A stretch of 64,000 nucleotides of DNA from an uncultured Gammaproteobacteria bacterium (GTDB lineage: Bacteria; Pseudomonadota; Gammaproteobacteria; DRJJ01). Both the position numbers and the translations under genes were made by a program. The notes under the pieces are model-generated. The model had not been told where the DNA came from and did no database searches. It saw only the letters and a program-made list of their open reading frames with translations. The stretch spans positions 39,158 through 103,157 of the forward strand of contig CAMYJU010000011.1 of the NCBI GenBank assembly GCA_947258795.1, given 5' to 3'. Positions 56,261 through 64,000 of this stretch are shown piece by piece. Every line of letters starts with the position of its first letter. The first letter of the stretch is position 1.

Positions 56261-56707
56261 TTCAGTCTCTCCAGTTATGTACCCGCCTATTAGTAACTGG
56301 CTAGCTTCGGTCCTTCCAGTTACGTAAGGCTACTAACCCAATATCTTGAACACGAATACAACCACAATAAACGCAACTCTGATAAGTCTATGTTTTCTAT
56401 TATTAATGTATTTTCCAAATACGGCCAGTCCTTGTTCCGTCCGTTAGATGACGTAGTACCAAATCCAGCTTCTAACCGGCTCGATACGTATAAATCCAAG
56501 CTCAATACACGAATATCGAATAAGACAGCAGCAAATACGCCATTGATAAGCATCGATTAGTTACTCTAAATTCACTGGCTACGTCCAATAACCGTGTGTT
56601 CGGTCCGTTCAGTTACGTATGCTCCAGCAACGATTTGGTGATTCAGTCCGCTCAGTGACGTTGGCACACTGAGATCGATTACATCGTTCCGTCCGTTAGA
56701 TGACGTA
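56261..56707 (+). repeat. Array of six 21-bp degenerate direct repeats
   Basis: Copies at 56261-56281, 56306-56326, 56435-56455, 56599-56619, 56642-56662 and 56687-56707, all on the + strand and all alignable without gaps. The consensus is TTC(A/C/G)GTCC followed by a variable four bases and AG(A)TNACGTA. The third and sixth copies are identical. Spacing (25 to 164 bp) is irregular, so it is not a CRISPR. Beyond this the 55927-56806 stretch has only one doubtful small gene. They may be sites for a recombinase or regulator. Confidence 0.8.
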
Positions 56708-56806
56708 GCATGTTCCCCCCTGAATTAAGTTGCATTTCCTGCAATACGGTTAGCCTATAGAAGTGGCTTAACAAGCTAGCTACTTTATGTAATTGGGAGA
56801 ATCAAC

Positions 56807-57757
56807 ATGAAGCAATTTTCAGTACTGGGTATTTTGTTAGGTTCAATCATTTTTCAGGTACAAGCAGAGGATATAGAAGGCGCAGACTCGCTTTGTCAGC
56901 GCAGTATCGATGCAAAAGATGTTAAAGAGGCATTTTCTGTCTGCTCGCATGCCGCCAAACTGGGTCACCCAGTTTCACAATACAATCTTGGCATGATGTA
57001 TGGATCTGGAACGGGCGTAAAGAAAGATCTTTCACTAGCGGTTAAGTGGCTTCGCTTAGCTGCAGAACAAGGGCATGCCAATGCTCAAGATACGCTCGGA
57101 AGGGTGTATTTTCATGGCAATGGTGTGTTACAGGACAGTGTCGAAGCAGCAAAATGGATTCGAAAAGCCGCTGAACAAGGACATACTGATGCGCAAATAT
57201 TCCTCGGCATGATGTATGTCGCTGGCAATGGTGTTGAGAGGGACATGGTTGAAGCGATCATATGGATACATAAGGCCGCAATGCAGGGGCATATAGAAGC
57301 GCAATACCAACTTGGTATGCATTATGGTTTCAGAAGTGGGGACAAGAAATACGGCATCGAAGCCGTAAAGTGGCTCAGCAAGGCCGCTATGCGAGGACAT
57401 AGCGAGGCACAATTTCATCTCGGATTACTCTATATCGGAGGACGCTTAGTGAAGCTGAACAATGCTGATGCAATGAAGTGGTTCCTCATGGCAGCCGAGC
57501 AAGGTCATGCCAAATCACAATTTTATATAGGACTGATGTACGGCGGTGGCATGGGGGTAAGTCGCGATGGTTCAATAGCATTGGATTGGTTATACAAGTC
57601 CGGGCTAGCTTACTACAAAGATAAAAGACGTGATGGCGTGATTGAATGTATTAAGGCAATGAAAACAATTGCTGCTGACTCAGCCCTCAAGGTTAATAAT
57701 GCTTTTTTAATCGACAAGCTAAGGCTTAAAATATCAGTTAATGAAAGCATCGAATAA
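56807..57757 (+). CDS. Exported Sel1-repeat protein
   Basis: 316 residues. Signal peptide 1-20 (MKQFSVLGILLGSIIFQVQA) then about six Sel1 repeats, such as GHPVSQYNLGMMYGSGTG, GHANAQDTLGRVYFHGNG and GHIEAQYQLGMHYGF. Ribosome-binding site GGGAGA. It is likely a periplasmic protein-binding scaffold. It differs from the 52082 protein in having no added C-terminal domain. Confidence 0.82.
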   Translation: MKQFSVLGILLGSIIFQVQAEDIEGADSLCQRSIDAKDVKEAFSVCSHAAKLGHPVSQYNLGMMYGSGTGVKKDLSLAVKWLRLAAEQGHANAQDTLGRVYFHGNGVLQDSVEAAKWIRKAAEQGHTDAQIFLGMMYVAGNGVERDMVEAIIWIHKAAMQGHIEAQYQLGMHYGFRSGDKKYGIEAVKWLSKAAMRGHSEAQFHLGLLYIGGRLVKLNNADAMKWFLMAAEQGHAKSQFYIGLMYGGGMGVSRDGSIALDWLYKSGLAYYKDKRRDGVIECIKAMKTIAADSALKVNNAFLIDKLRLKISVNESIE

Positions 57758-58174
57758 TACCGCGTTGGCACTAATGAAACATAATTATCCAGTTGTGATG
57801 ATTTGATCCAGTGGAATGCGTCTGATATGCACAGGTCCTGATTTTATGGCAGCATCCAAGGATGGCTATTCTTTGTTTATTGTATGAGTGTCGGGTAACC
57901 CTGGAGCTGCCATTCAGTCTTTTGAGTTAATAGGCAACTATCGGCTGCGGACATTTCTGGAAAAAACTCGCAGCGTCTCCTATAAGTAGTGGAATCGGCC
58001 GATGTTGTGCTAGCGTCTAGTTCTGAAGGCCGGTTTCGGACCCCCAAAGCGGCCGCTGGCGATTCCGTGTGAACGTTTATGAGCTATTGGCGTTACTAAT
58101 GAGGAGCGGTTAACGGTGTCAATTGGGACCTTTGCGACCCCGTTTGGTAGGTGAAACGCACAAGGATTGCGACT
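57758..58174. other. 417-bp gene-free stretch
   Basis: No gene or RNA seen. GC content rises sharply from about 58010, where the sequence style changes (GGCCGGTTTCGG, AAGCGGCCGCTGGCG), which suggests the two genes that follow were acquired separately from the AT-rich island part before it. Confidence 0.5.
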
Positions 58175-58450
58175 ATGACTATTGAGATTTCGAGCCCAGA
58201 CCCAGAAACGAAGACGCTTCTCCAGAAAATCGTCGAAGCTGAACCCGACAATATCGTGCAATTGCCGATCGTGCCGATGGAAGGGCACGAGGTTTTGACA
58301 TTGGTGATCGAGAACTTTGACGCTCTCGGCTACGGAACGGCCGCACTCATTGTTGCGCTCAAGAGCCGGATCGAATGTCTGAAAATCACCGAGGACGGCC
58401 TGGAACTTAGCGGCCCAGCGAAGGAGCAAACCCTCAATGTCAAACGGTGA
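58175..58450 (+). CDS. Small protein upstream of a metalloprotease-like gene
   Basis: 91 residues from the ATG at 58175, chosen for AAGGA 10 bp upstream. MTIEISSPDPETKTLLQKIV, a central helical region (HEVLTLVIENFDALGYGTAA), and a strand-rich end (IECLKITEDGLELSG). Not recognised. Overlaps the next gene by 14 bp, so the pair is translationally coupled and likely functions together, for instance as a regulator, immunity or adaptor domain for it. Confidence 0.6.
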   Translation: MTIEISSPDPETKTLLQKIVEAEPDNIVQLPIVPMEGHEVLTLVIENFDALGYGTAALIVALKSRIECLKITEDGLELSGPAKEQTLNVKR

Positions 58451-59723
58451 CCTTCCCAGTTGGTTAATATACCTCGTCCGTACACGCCAAAGTTACATAC
58501 AACCTGTCGTTCTCACAGAGGGCTACCAGCGTCAACTCGACCATTTCTACTCGCTTCTTGAGCCGGAGCCATCCGATCTTCACGGATTGTTTCCGGTTGC
58601 CGACGAAGACCAGACGTCATTTATCATCTGCAAGGACGACGGCGCGGCCATCTTCTTCGACGTTGGACAAGCTGCGATTCTCAAGTCGGCCTACGCAGCC
58701 ATGTGCAGCGATGATCCAGAAACCGCCGTTTTCAAGCTCTTTCTTGCAACCGCAAGCCTTAAGATCGGCAGAACGGACGGTTTCATCGCCGACAGACTCG
58801 GCGATTGCTGGACGGATCCCTATGACGGTGACTCAATGACAAACCCTGAGTTGCTCGCAGCCGCCCGTGGAACCCTCGACGCCTATCGGCAGCTGAGTGC
58901 GCAACCGCTGTTCAATGCCGTGATCGACTGCTCGATCCTGGCGCACGAGATGTATCACTACCGCTCTCACCACGACCTCAAAGAGCAGGAGATTGAAGAC
59001 TTTGTCCAGCATCTCTTCCCAAAACTGGTAGCCGTCGCTACCGAGGATACGAGCGCCTTCCCCACCGGCAAGCTGACGGACGAGAAACGGAATCGATATG
59101 CCCGCGAACGTGCCGCCAAGCGCGATTTCTATCTTGGTAATCAGGCGAGTCTTGCTGAGGAGATCGCCTGCGACGCTTTCGCACTCATCGAGACGACGAA
59201 CGTAGTCGCAGAAGGAATGGACCCGGACATGACGTTGACCGATCGCTTCAAGATCGTCATTGCCCTCTATTCGATAGCGTTCAACTTGCATCTGCTTCAT
59301 CTTGCCTTCACAGAGCGCGCTCGCTTCTACCTGACACACGACCTCGGCGACGAGTTTCCAGGTAACTTTTCTTTCTACAACCTGCGTCGCATTGCGGTCA
59401 GCGTGCTAGGCGGTGAATTCTACGCGGCCACCGTGGCGAAAGGACAGGGGCGACCTGATGAAGCCATGCACCAAGCATCCTCTGCGGAAATGCAACAACT
59501 TCTCAACCACCTGTACATCGAGATGTCTGAGTACATCACGATGCCAGCAATTCCGCGTTTAAATGGTTGTTTCGAACTCATCGAAAAGACTTACCCGAGA
59601 TCCTCGCGCCCCGCGGCTGAGCCAATTGCGGATGCCAACGAGCGCCTTGCTCTCTCCGCGCTTCACATGAACCTGGATCAGGGGGTCGTTCAAGAGATGT
59701 TTGAACACATCGGGCGGGTTTGA
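58437..59723 (+). CDS. Putative zinc metalloprotease (HExxH) of an unknown family
   Basis: 428 residues. The zinc motif HEMYH (SILAHEMYHYRSHHD, about 162-176) is followed about 70 residues later by LAEEIACDAFALIE (about 239-252), whose Glu/Asp would be the third ligand of a gluzincin. No signal peptide, so probably cytoplasmic. N-terminal part WLIYLVRTRQSYIQPVVL is not recognised. Codon choice and high GC differ from the adjoining island genes. Coupled to a small upstream gene; a toxin, defence or regulatory protease is possible, untested. Confidence 0.65.
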   Translation: MSNGDLPSWLIYLVRTRQSYIQPVVLTEGYQRQLDHFYSLLEPEPSDLHGLFPVADEDQTSFIICKDDGAAIFFDVGQAAILKSAYAAMCSDDPETAVFKLFLATASLKIGRTDGFIADRLGDCWTDPYDGDSMTNPELLAAARGTLDAYRQLSAQPLFNAVIDCSILAHEMYHYRSHHDLKEQEIEDFVQHLFPKLVAVATEDTSAFPTGKLTDEKRNRYARERAAKRDFYLGNQASLAEEIACDAFALIETTNVVAEGMDPDMTLTDRFKIVIALYSIAFNLHLLHLAFTERARFYLTHDLGDEFPGNFSFYNLRRIAVSVLGGEFYAATVAKGQGRPDEAMHQASSAEMQQLLNHLYIEMSEYITMPAIPRLNGCFELIEKTYPRSSRPAAEPIADANERLALSALHMNLDQGVVQEMFEHIGRV

Positions 59724-60220
59724 AGCCCGTACTCTGGCTCTTTCGGAAACCTGAAGCGATCGATGCACAGTTTCCGTTGGCGAGCCGGCGACCTGATTTT
59801 TTTATCTTCGCGTAGGTTACGTCTTGGATCCTTGGCGTGTGAGGCGCTGCTGTGGCGTCGCCTTCACTGAAGATCCCGCGTCGCACAACAAGGCGATGGA
59901 GCCAACGTTAAGTCCGCTTAGGGTCGACTTCGGCAGTTCGTCAATAACTTATGTAGGTCCGCTATTGGCTGTACCTCGCCAAATATCGAAATACGCACAA
60001 GATCTTTTTTGGATCGATAACGGCCAAATTATGGTTCCAAGCATACTTGTGTGAGACATACCGTATATTTGCAGGATTGCCAGCTTATTGTTCCAATTGT
60101 TTACTGCCAATTTATGCTTCCGAAAATATTCATAAGTTACTCTTATGAATCTACTGGTAGATACACAATAAAATCCTTCCTGGTGAATTAATAAAATAAT
60201 TCCGTTATTTCTCTAGAGAC
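59724..60220. other. Gene-free right end of the island with three 16-bp motif copies
   Basis: No credible gene. Motif copies GCCAAATTATGGTTCC (60023-60038), GCCAGCTTATTGTTCC (60079-60094) and GCCAATTTATGCTTCC (60106-60121) match those beside the tRNA and at 63743-63789. A hairpin ATTCATAAG-TTACT-CTTATGAAT lies at 60128-60150 and may end the metal-transport transcript, although its T-run is weak. The sequence style changes at about 60050 back to core. Confidence 0.6.
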
Positions 60221-60982
60221 TTATTCACCAACTCTAAAATGATGCATTGTCCACGTAACCACTATACTGAAGACAGCAAGCGTCCAGACAATTAATGCTG
60301 CAGCGGGCAAATCGGTTGCGATGGACAACAGTAACCCTGCCAAATAACTACTTGCACCAATACCATAGGCGATATACAGCCCCCGGCTTGTTTCGAATCG
60401 CCTGATGGCAAGCGCGGGAATTATCAGGCTGGCAAAAACCAGGTAAATACCGACAAGTTGTACCGATGCAGTCACCGCCAGCGCAAACAACAGGTAAAAT
60501 CCCTTACCTCGGGCAAAGTTCCTGGCAAAAAACCAGGTGGCCAGCACCATTGAAAACAATACGGTTGCTGCAGGTAATTGTTCATAACGAACCCATAATA
60601 CTTGCCCCACCAACAATTCCTGTAAGTGCTCGCCTCCGTGCGGGCTACCCGCCAGTAACAGCAGGCTGGCACAGGCCGCGAGTACGAATGTTGTGCCGAT
60701 CAATGCCTCCTGTATATCAGGCCAGCGTTGTTCCGACCATTGCAGAAGTAACCCGCCCAGTAGAGCACTTGTGCCTGCAGCAACCTGTACACCATAGCCG
60801 GCCATTTCAAATTCGAAAGTCTGTGCGGCAATCACGCCAAGTCCTGCAATCTGTGCCACGGCCAGGTCGATAAAGATAATGCCTCGCTTCAGTACCTCTC
60901 TGCCCAACGGCACATGGCTTGCGATTACCAACAGGCCCGCTATCAATGGGGCAAGTATGATGGAAAGTTCTGGCATATCCAT
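60221..60982 (-). CDS. Zinc/manganese-type ABC transporter permease
   Basis: 253 residues, about seven membrane helices of the ZnuB/MntB family (LIAGLLVIASHVPLGREVLK, LAVAQIAGLGVIAAQTFEF, AVTASVQLVGIYLVFASLIIPALA). Forms the channel for metal uptake with the binding protein encoded 9 bp upstream. No ATPase gene lies on either side in this window; the gene ends at the border of the island. Confidence 0.88.
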   Translation of the reverse strand: MDMPELSIILAPLIAGLLVIASHVPLGREVLKRGIIFIDLAVAQIAGLGVIAAQTFEFEMAGYGVQVAAGTSALLGGLLLQWSEQRWPDIQEALIGTTFVLAACASLLLLAGSPHGGEHLQELLVGQVLWVRYEQLPAATVLFSMVLATWFFARNFARGKGFYLLFALAVTASVQLVGIYLVFASLIIPALAIRRFETSRGLYIAYGIGASSYLAGLLLSIATDLPAAALIVWTLAVFSIVVTWTMHHFRVGE

Positions 60983-60991
60983 ATTGATCCT

Positions 60992-61891
60992 TCAGCGTGC
61001 AAATTGGCCAAGAATTCGCAGCGTTTCATCGAACAGGCTGAACAGGTCCCTGGCATTTTCATTACCCCCAACAGTAAAGGGCAGTGCAACAGCCGGTACT
61101 TTGCTACGCTCGGCCAACCACTCTGAGGCCCGCGGGCTCTGGTAGGCTGCACGAATAATCACCTTGGCCGGTTTTTGCTCCAGTTGTTGCGCAATGCTGG
61201 CAAGGTGGCCAGCTCCCGGTGGGAGACCAGGTTTTGCCTCCAGTACTGCAACCCGCTCCAGTCCCAGCCACTCAATCAGGTAAATCCAGCTCTTGTGTTG
61301 GGTGACTATTGGCATACCCCGGATGCTCTTTGCCTCGTTTTCCCAGCGGGCAATCGCTGCATCCCAACGCTGATTAAAATCCACCAACCGTCTGGCATAG
61401 TAACTTGCATTTTCCGGATCAATACCGGACAGGCGTTCACCGATTACCTGCGCAACCCGTCCAATATTGCGAGGATCGGTATGAATATGAGGGTTACCCT
61501 GCGGGTGTACATCACCCTCACTGCGATCGATGCTGGTCGGAATCTCTTGCATCGTGACATAGTTGGCTGCCTCGATATAACCAGGTTTGCCTGGCAATAC
61601 CTTTGGATTACCTGACTTTCTTAATAACAACGGCAACCATGCCGCTTCCAGATCGGCACCTGTACATATCACCAAATCTGCGCGCCGCATTTTGGCGATA
61701 AGGCTGGGTCGTGCCGTAATTTTATGCACGTTCTGCAAACCGGTTGTGGCACTGTGGACAGTGGCTTTATCGCCGGCCAGTTCTCGTGCAAGTGATGACC
61801 ATTCGGGTTCACAGGTCAGAATACGGATCTCTGCAAACGCATTTGACACCATCGTCAATGCGAGTACAAAAACCATTACCAGATTTTTCAT
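60992..61891 (-). CDS. Zinc-type ABC transporter substrate-binding protein
   Basis: 299 residues of the ZnuA/MntA cluster A-I family. Signal peptide MKNLVMVFVLALTMVSNAFA. Metal ligand candidates: VHKITARPS (residue about 56), PHIHTDPRN, TQHKSWIYLIEWLGLE and the final Asp/Glu region. No long His-rich loop. Uptake of zinc is likely, manganese cannot be excluded. Transcribed before the permease gene, 9 bp apart. Confidence 0.88.
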   Translation of the reverse strand: MKNLVMVFVLALTMVSNAFAEIRILTCEPEWSSLARELAGDKATVHSATTGLQNVHKITARPSLIAKMRRADLVICTGADLEAAWLPLLLRKSGNPKVLPGKPGYIEAANYVTMQEIPTSIDRSEGDVHPQGNPHIHTDPRNIGRVAQVIGERLSGIDPENASYYARRLVDFNQRWDAAIARWENEAKSIRGMPIVTQHKSWIYLIEWLGLERVAVLEAKPGLPPGAGHLASIAQQLEQKPAKVIIRAAYQSPRASEWLAERSKVPAVALPFTVGGNENARDLFSLFDETLRILGQFAR

Positions 61892-61900
61892 GAATCCCTC

Positions 61901-63283
61901 CTAGAACTGGTGACCACCATGAGCACCGAAACTCATGATGTATTGAATGGTAAATTGATTGTCAGCATTACCCGGTCTTGATTTATCACGGTTATACTGG
62001 ACCCGTACGCGGTTAAACTCATTGCGCGAATAATCCAGCATCACACTGTAGCGAGTCGGGTCGTAATCATCGTTCAGGCCAGCTTCATTGAGCACATCGG
62101 CATCACTGCCACGATTCCGGCTCCAGAGTTGATCATAACGACCACCGATACGCCAGCGTGGCCTGAACTGATACACGGCCTGGGCATACCAACCACGCTG
62201 TGTACCACGGTAATCAGTGAGTTCTGCGCCATCATCAACGGAAACAGTACCATCTTCGCGTCGATGAAAGTATTCCGCCTGGAATTTGAAGTTACGTTCG
62301 GTTGGATTGCCTTGCGGGGCCCATTTCCAGACAAAATCGGCAATCCATAAATTACCGTCTCCCGCGAAGACTGAAGGTTCAACACCACCGCCTCCATGGG
62401 CATGCTCATCGCCTCCTGCACCACGTTCACGGGCATCTGCCCACAAACCAGAAAGCCCCACACGCCAGCTATGGCTGACGCCGACATCACCACCGAGGTG
62501 TGTAAATAATGTATACACACCTTTACCTTCGTTGTCAGACCCACCTGCCGGGAAACTGGCACCGCGCATGTATTCACCACCCAACTCGAGGAAGAGATCG
62601 GTAGGCGCAAGCCAGCGCACCTGGATACCATCATCGGTATATTGTTCTCCAAGAAAAGCACGGTAGGCCAGGGGCTGATCGGCAAAGTCCCAGCTATGAG
62701 CATGCTTGCTGTTCAAGTAACCCACTTCTGAAAAGAAACGTCCTGCTTTTAAGCCAAAGCCGTTTGCCAGACCGACTGCCTCAATGTAGGCTTCTTCTAG
62801 TTCAACCTCAGTTTCTGACTCATCCTGGTGTATTCCCAGTGTGATACTGCCAAAGAAACGATCATCTATATTGCCACTGATAGTAAGCTCGGATTCCTCC
62901 GCCGTCAGTCCCTCGTTGGATAGCCCTGCTTCTCCTCCCAGCTGGAAGCCCGGCAGCGCATAGTTATCAGGATCATGGCTATAGCTATTCACTTTTCCAT
63001 TGAGGATGGCTGCTATACCTGGATTGAAACTGTTTTGACCACTACGTTGCGCTGTTGTCGCCGGAGCAGCCGGACGACTGGTAACAGCACGGTCGGTTTC
63101 CACCTGCTTGTTTGCAAGTTCGGTAATCCTGGCCTCCAGTTGCTGAATGCGGCTTTCGTAAGTCTGCCGCATCAATTCCAGTTCCCGCTTGAGTTGATCA
63201 ATATCGCTATCTGCTGCCCAGGTGTTTACTGCAGGTAAGCCAATCAATAACGCAATAAATATAGAACGTGTATACATACACAT
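61901..63283 (-). CDS. Outer-membrane beta-barrel protein, metal-uptake associated
   Basis: 460 residues with a signal peptide (IFIALLIGLPAVNTWA), a coiled-coil N-terminus (about 28-65, LKRELELMRQTYESRIQQLE), then alternating beta-strands ending in aromatic HQF, typical of an outer-membrane barrel. A His-rich loop DEHAHGGGG may bind metal. It sits 9 bp before the binding-protein gene in one operon, so it may let zinc through the outer membrane. Family (porin-like) is by shape, not exact identity. Confidence 0.78.
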   Translation of the reverse strand: MCMYTRSIFIALLIGLPAVNTWAADSDIDQLKRELELMRQTYESRIQQLEARITELANKQVETDRAVTSRPAAPATTAQRSGQNSFNPGIAAILNGKVNSYSHDPDNYALPGFQLGGEAGLSNEGLTAEESELTISGNIDDRFFGSITLGIHQDESETEVELEEAYIEAVGLANGFGLKAGRFFSEVGYLNSKHAHSWDFADQPLAYRAFLGEQYTDDGIQVRWLAPTDLFLELGGEYMRGASFPAGGSDNEGKGVYTLFTHLGGDVGVSHSWRVGLSGLWADARERGAGGDEHAHGGGGVEPSVFAGDGNLWIADFVWKWAPQGNPTERNFKFQAEYFHRREDGTVSVDDGAELTDYRGTQRGWYAQAVYQFRPRWRIGGRYDQLWSRNRGSDADVLNEAGLNDDYDPTRYSVMLDYSRNEFNRVRVQYNRDKSRPGNADNQFTIQYIMSFGAHGGHQF

Positions 63284-63352
63284 ACCGATTTCTCCATACC
63301 AAGTACACCACAGTCTTGATACTGTGGTGTACAGTTTTGCTACAAATAGTAA

Positions 63353-63649
63353 TTAGAAAAACGAGGCGGAGAATCGCGGTGGAGCACGGGAGTTTTGCCG
63401 GGGAGACGAGCGACTGATAAGGGAATTTTGATAGCCGACAGGTCGGATGTCAGTAATATATGGCACATATAACAATGGGCTGGTATCGACCAGCCCGGTC
63501 TTGCCATGCTGTGCCACCAGGCAAATATCACAAAACTCGTTATGTGGCGTTGCTACCTCATGTTGGTGGGTTGCAGCAACGCCTTGTCCCCAAATCAGGA
63601 CAATTATCATAAAGATAATCGATCTAAAATTTGAGTATTGTTTTGCCAT
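63353..63649 (-). CDS. Small exported Cys/His protein, DUF2946-like
   Basis: 98 residues. N-terminal hydrophobic helix (FRSIIFMIIVLIWGQGVAA), then HQHEVATPHNEFCDICLVAQ with CxxC and clustered His, typical of small proteins near metal-uptake and outer-membrane genes. The C-terminus is basic and ends in phenylalanines. Likely the first gene of the operon 63649-60221. Confidence 0.7.
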   Translation of the reverse strand: MAKQYSNFRSIIFMIIVLIWGQGVAATHQHEVATPHNEFCDICLVAQHGKTGLVDTSPLLYVPYITDIRPVGYQNSLISRSSPRQNSRAPPRFSASFF

Positions 63650-63742
63650 GAGCGAATTATAAAGCGCTTGGCGAGATATGGAAATAAAGACTGTTACTAT
63701 AAATCATGCTTATAGAGACGGAGAAGACCTCATTTACTTTTT

Positions 63743-63789
63743 GCCCGGTTATGCTTCCAATTTCGAAGTTTCTGTCATTTTATGGTTCC
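63743..63789 (+). repeat. Two more copies of the 16-bp motif
   Basis: GCCCGGTTATGCTTCC at 63743-63758 and GTCATTTTATGGTTCC at 63774-63789, 31 bp apart. Same family as the motif beside the tRNA gene and at 60023-60121. No gene in 63650-63889. Confidence 0.6.
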
Positions 63790-63820
63790 ATCCATTGCGA
63801 TGCATGAAAATAAAATGCTG

Positions 63821-63862
63821 AGATATTTGGGGTCAGAGTTATAACTCTGACCCCAAATATCT
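63821..63862. repeat. 42-bp palindrome, 20-bp arms
   Basis: AGATATTTGGGGTCAGAGTT at 63821-63840 and its exact reverse complement at 63843-63862, separated by AT. It has a GGGGTCA core, as does the inverted repeat at 1963-1993. No T-run follows. Similar sequences flank REP-associated transposases in other genomes (from memory); no transposase is here. Confidence 0.9.
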
Positions 63863-63889
63863 ACAAATATCTACCCCAACGATCTATAT

Positions 63890-64000
63890 CTAGAAGAGAT
63901 TATCGCTAGTATTCAGCAGCCAGCCTCCGAAACGTGTACCGTTCGGAGCCATCATCGGCACTTCGAAGGTATCACCGCTCAACTGAAAGATACCGATACC
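63890..64000 (-). CDS. C-terminal end of an unidentified protein
   Basis: The last 36 codons before the stop (63890-63892): GIGIFQLSGDTFEVPMMAPN, then GTRFGGWLLNTSDNLF. The terminal phenylalanine and Gly/aromatic pattern would suit a beta-barrel outer-membrane protein, but the sequence is too short to name. The gene runs off the right edge. Confidence 0.5.
   Translation of the reverse strand, partial: GIGIFQLSGDTFEVPMMAPNGTRFGGWLLNTSDNLF

Noticed and set aside
56320..56553. 77-residue open frame on the minus strand
   Set aside because: It runs through the repeat array, has no ribosome-binding site and no recognisable features.
56261..56707. CRISPR array
   Set aside because: Spacers range from 25 to 164 bp, repeats are degenerate, and there are no cas genes.
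59887..59935. Integron attC-like sequence (ACAACAAGGCGATGGAGCC)
   Set aside because: It recalls the start of some cassette sites, but the paired complementary half could not be found and no integrase is nearby.
59824..60054. 76-residue open frame after the metalloprotease gene
   Set aside because: No start signal, mixed composition and no family; probably decayed border sequence.

Overview
The window looks like the chromosome of a sulfur-oxidising gammaproteobacterium that respires oxygen. It encodes cytoplasmic sulfite-oxidation machinery: APS reductase (aprBA), a QmoAB-HdrCB electron-transfer complex, ATP sulfurylase (sat) and a molybdenum sulfite dehydrogenase (soeABC). Supporting genes include moaA for molybdenum cofactor, a rhodanese, a TauE/SafE exporter and haem A synthase. 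The housekeeping genes (rpsU-yqeY-dnaG-rpoD, plsY/tsaD, folB/folK, uppP, cca) have a typical gammaproteobacterial layout. No Rubisco, Sox or Dsr genes lie in the window.

Layout. 1-1072: start of a class II ribonucleotide reductase gene, interrupted at its catalytic cysteine by an intein that runs off the left edge. 1489-4949: Hsp20, a Deg-type periplasmic protease and a membrane sensor. 4954-18449: the sulfite-oxidation block. The qmoA-qmoB-hdrC-hdrB operon sits between a CbbO/NorD-type VWA gene, whose protein carries an apparently inactive methyltransferase-like N-terminus, and a CbbQ/NorQ-type AAA+ ATPase gene. A YkgJ-like cysteine-cluster gene and aprBA follow. 18942-23812: soeABC, divergent from aprBA. 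23857-30070: two sensor kinases, a response regulator, a rhodanese and a cupin. 30107-45436: mixed metabolism, including sat, moaA, folate genes, undecaprenol recycling and tRNA modification. 45536-50048: the macromolecular-synthesis cluster.

50153-60200 begins with a tRNA-Ile(CAU) gene split by a 234-nt group I intron. Behind it is a gene-poor accessory region that looks like a genomic island. It holds exported ankyrin and Sel1 repeat proteins, small membrane proteins, a possible NERD-like protein, an array of six 21-bp repeats, and a two-gene unit with an HExxH metalloprotease-like protein. No integrase is visible. Copies of a 16-bp motif lie beside the tRNA gene and again beyond the far end. 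60221-63649 is a zinc/metal-uptake cluster (permease, binding protein, outer-membrane protein, small Cys/His protein) with no ATPase in view. 63821-63862 is a near-perfect palindrome, and the right edge cuts a gene on the minus strand.

How it fits together. Sulfite made in the cytoplasm could be oxidised directly by SoeABC at the membrane. It could also go through APS by AprBA, with electrons passing to QmoAB-HdrCB and ATP recovered by Sat. The AAA+/VWA pair around qmo resembles CbbQO and NorQD, which activate Rubisco and NO reductase. With neither target present here, a role in maturing or activating the Apr-Qmo-Hdr machinery is a reasonable but untested idea, and it is the most interesting candidate system in the window.
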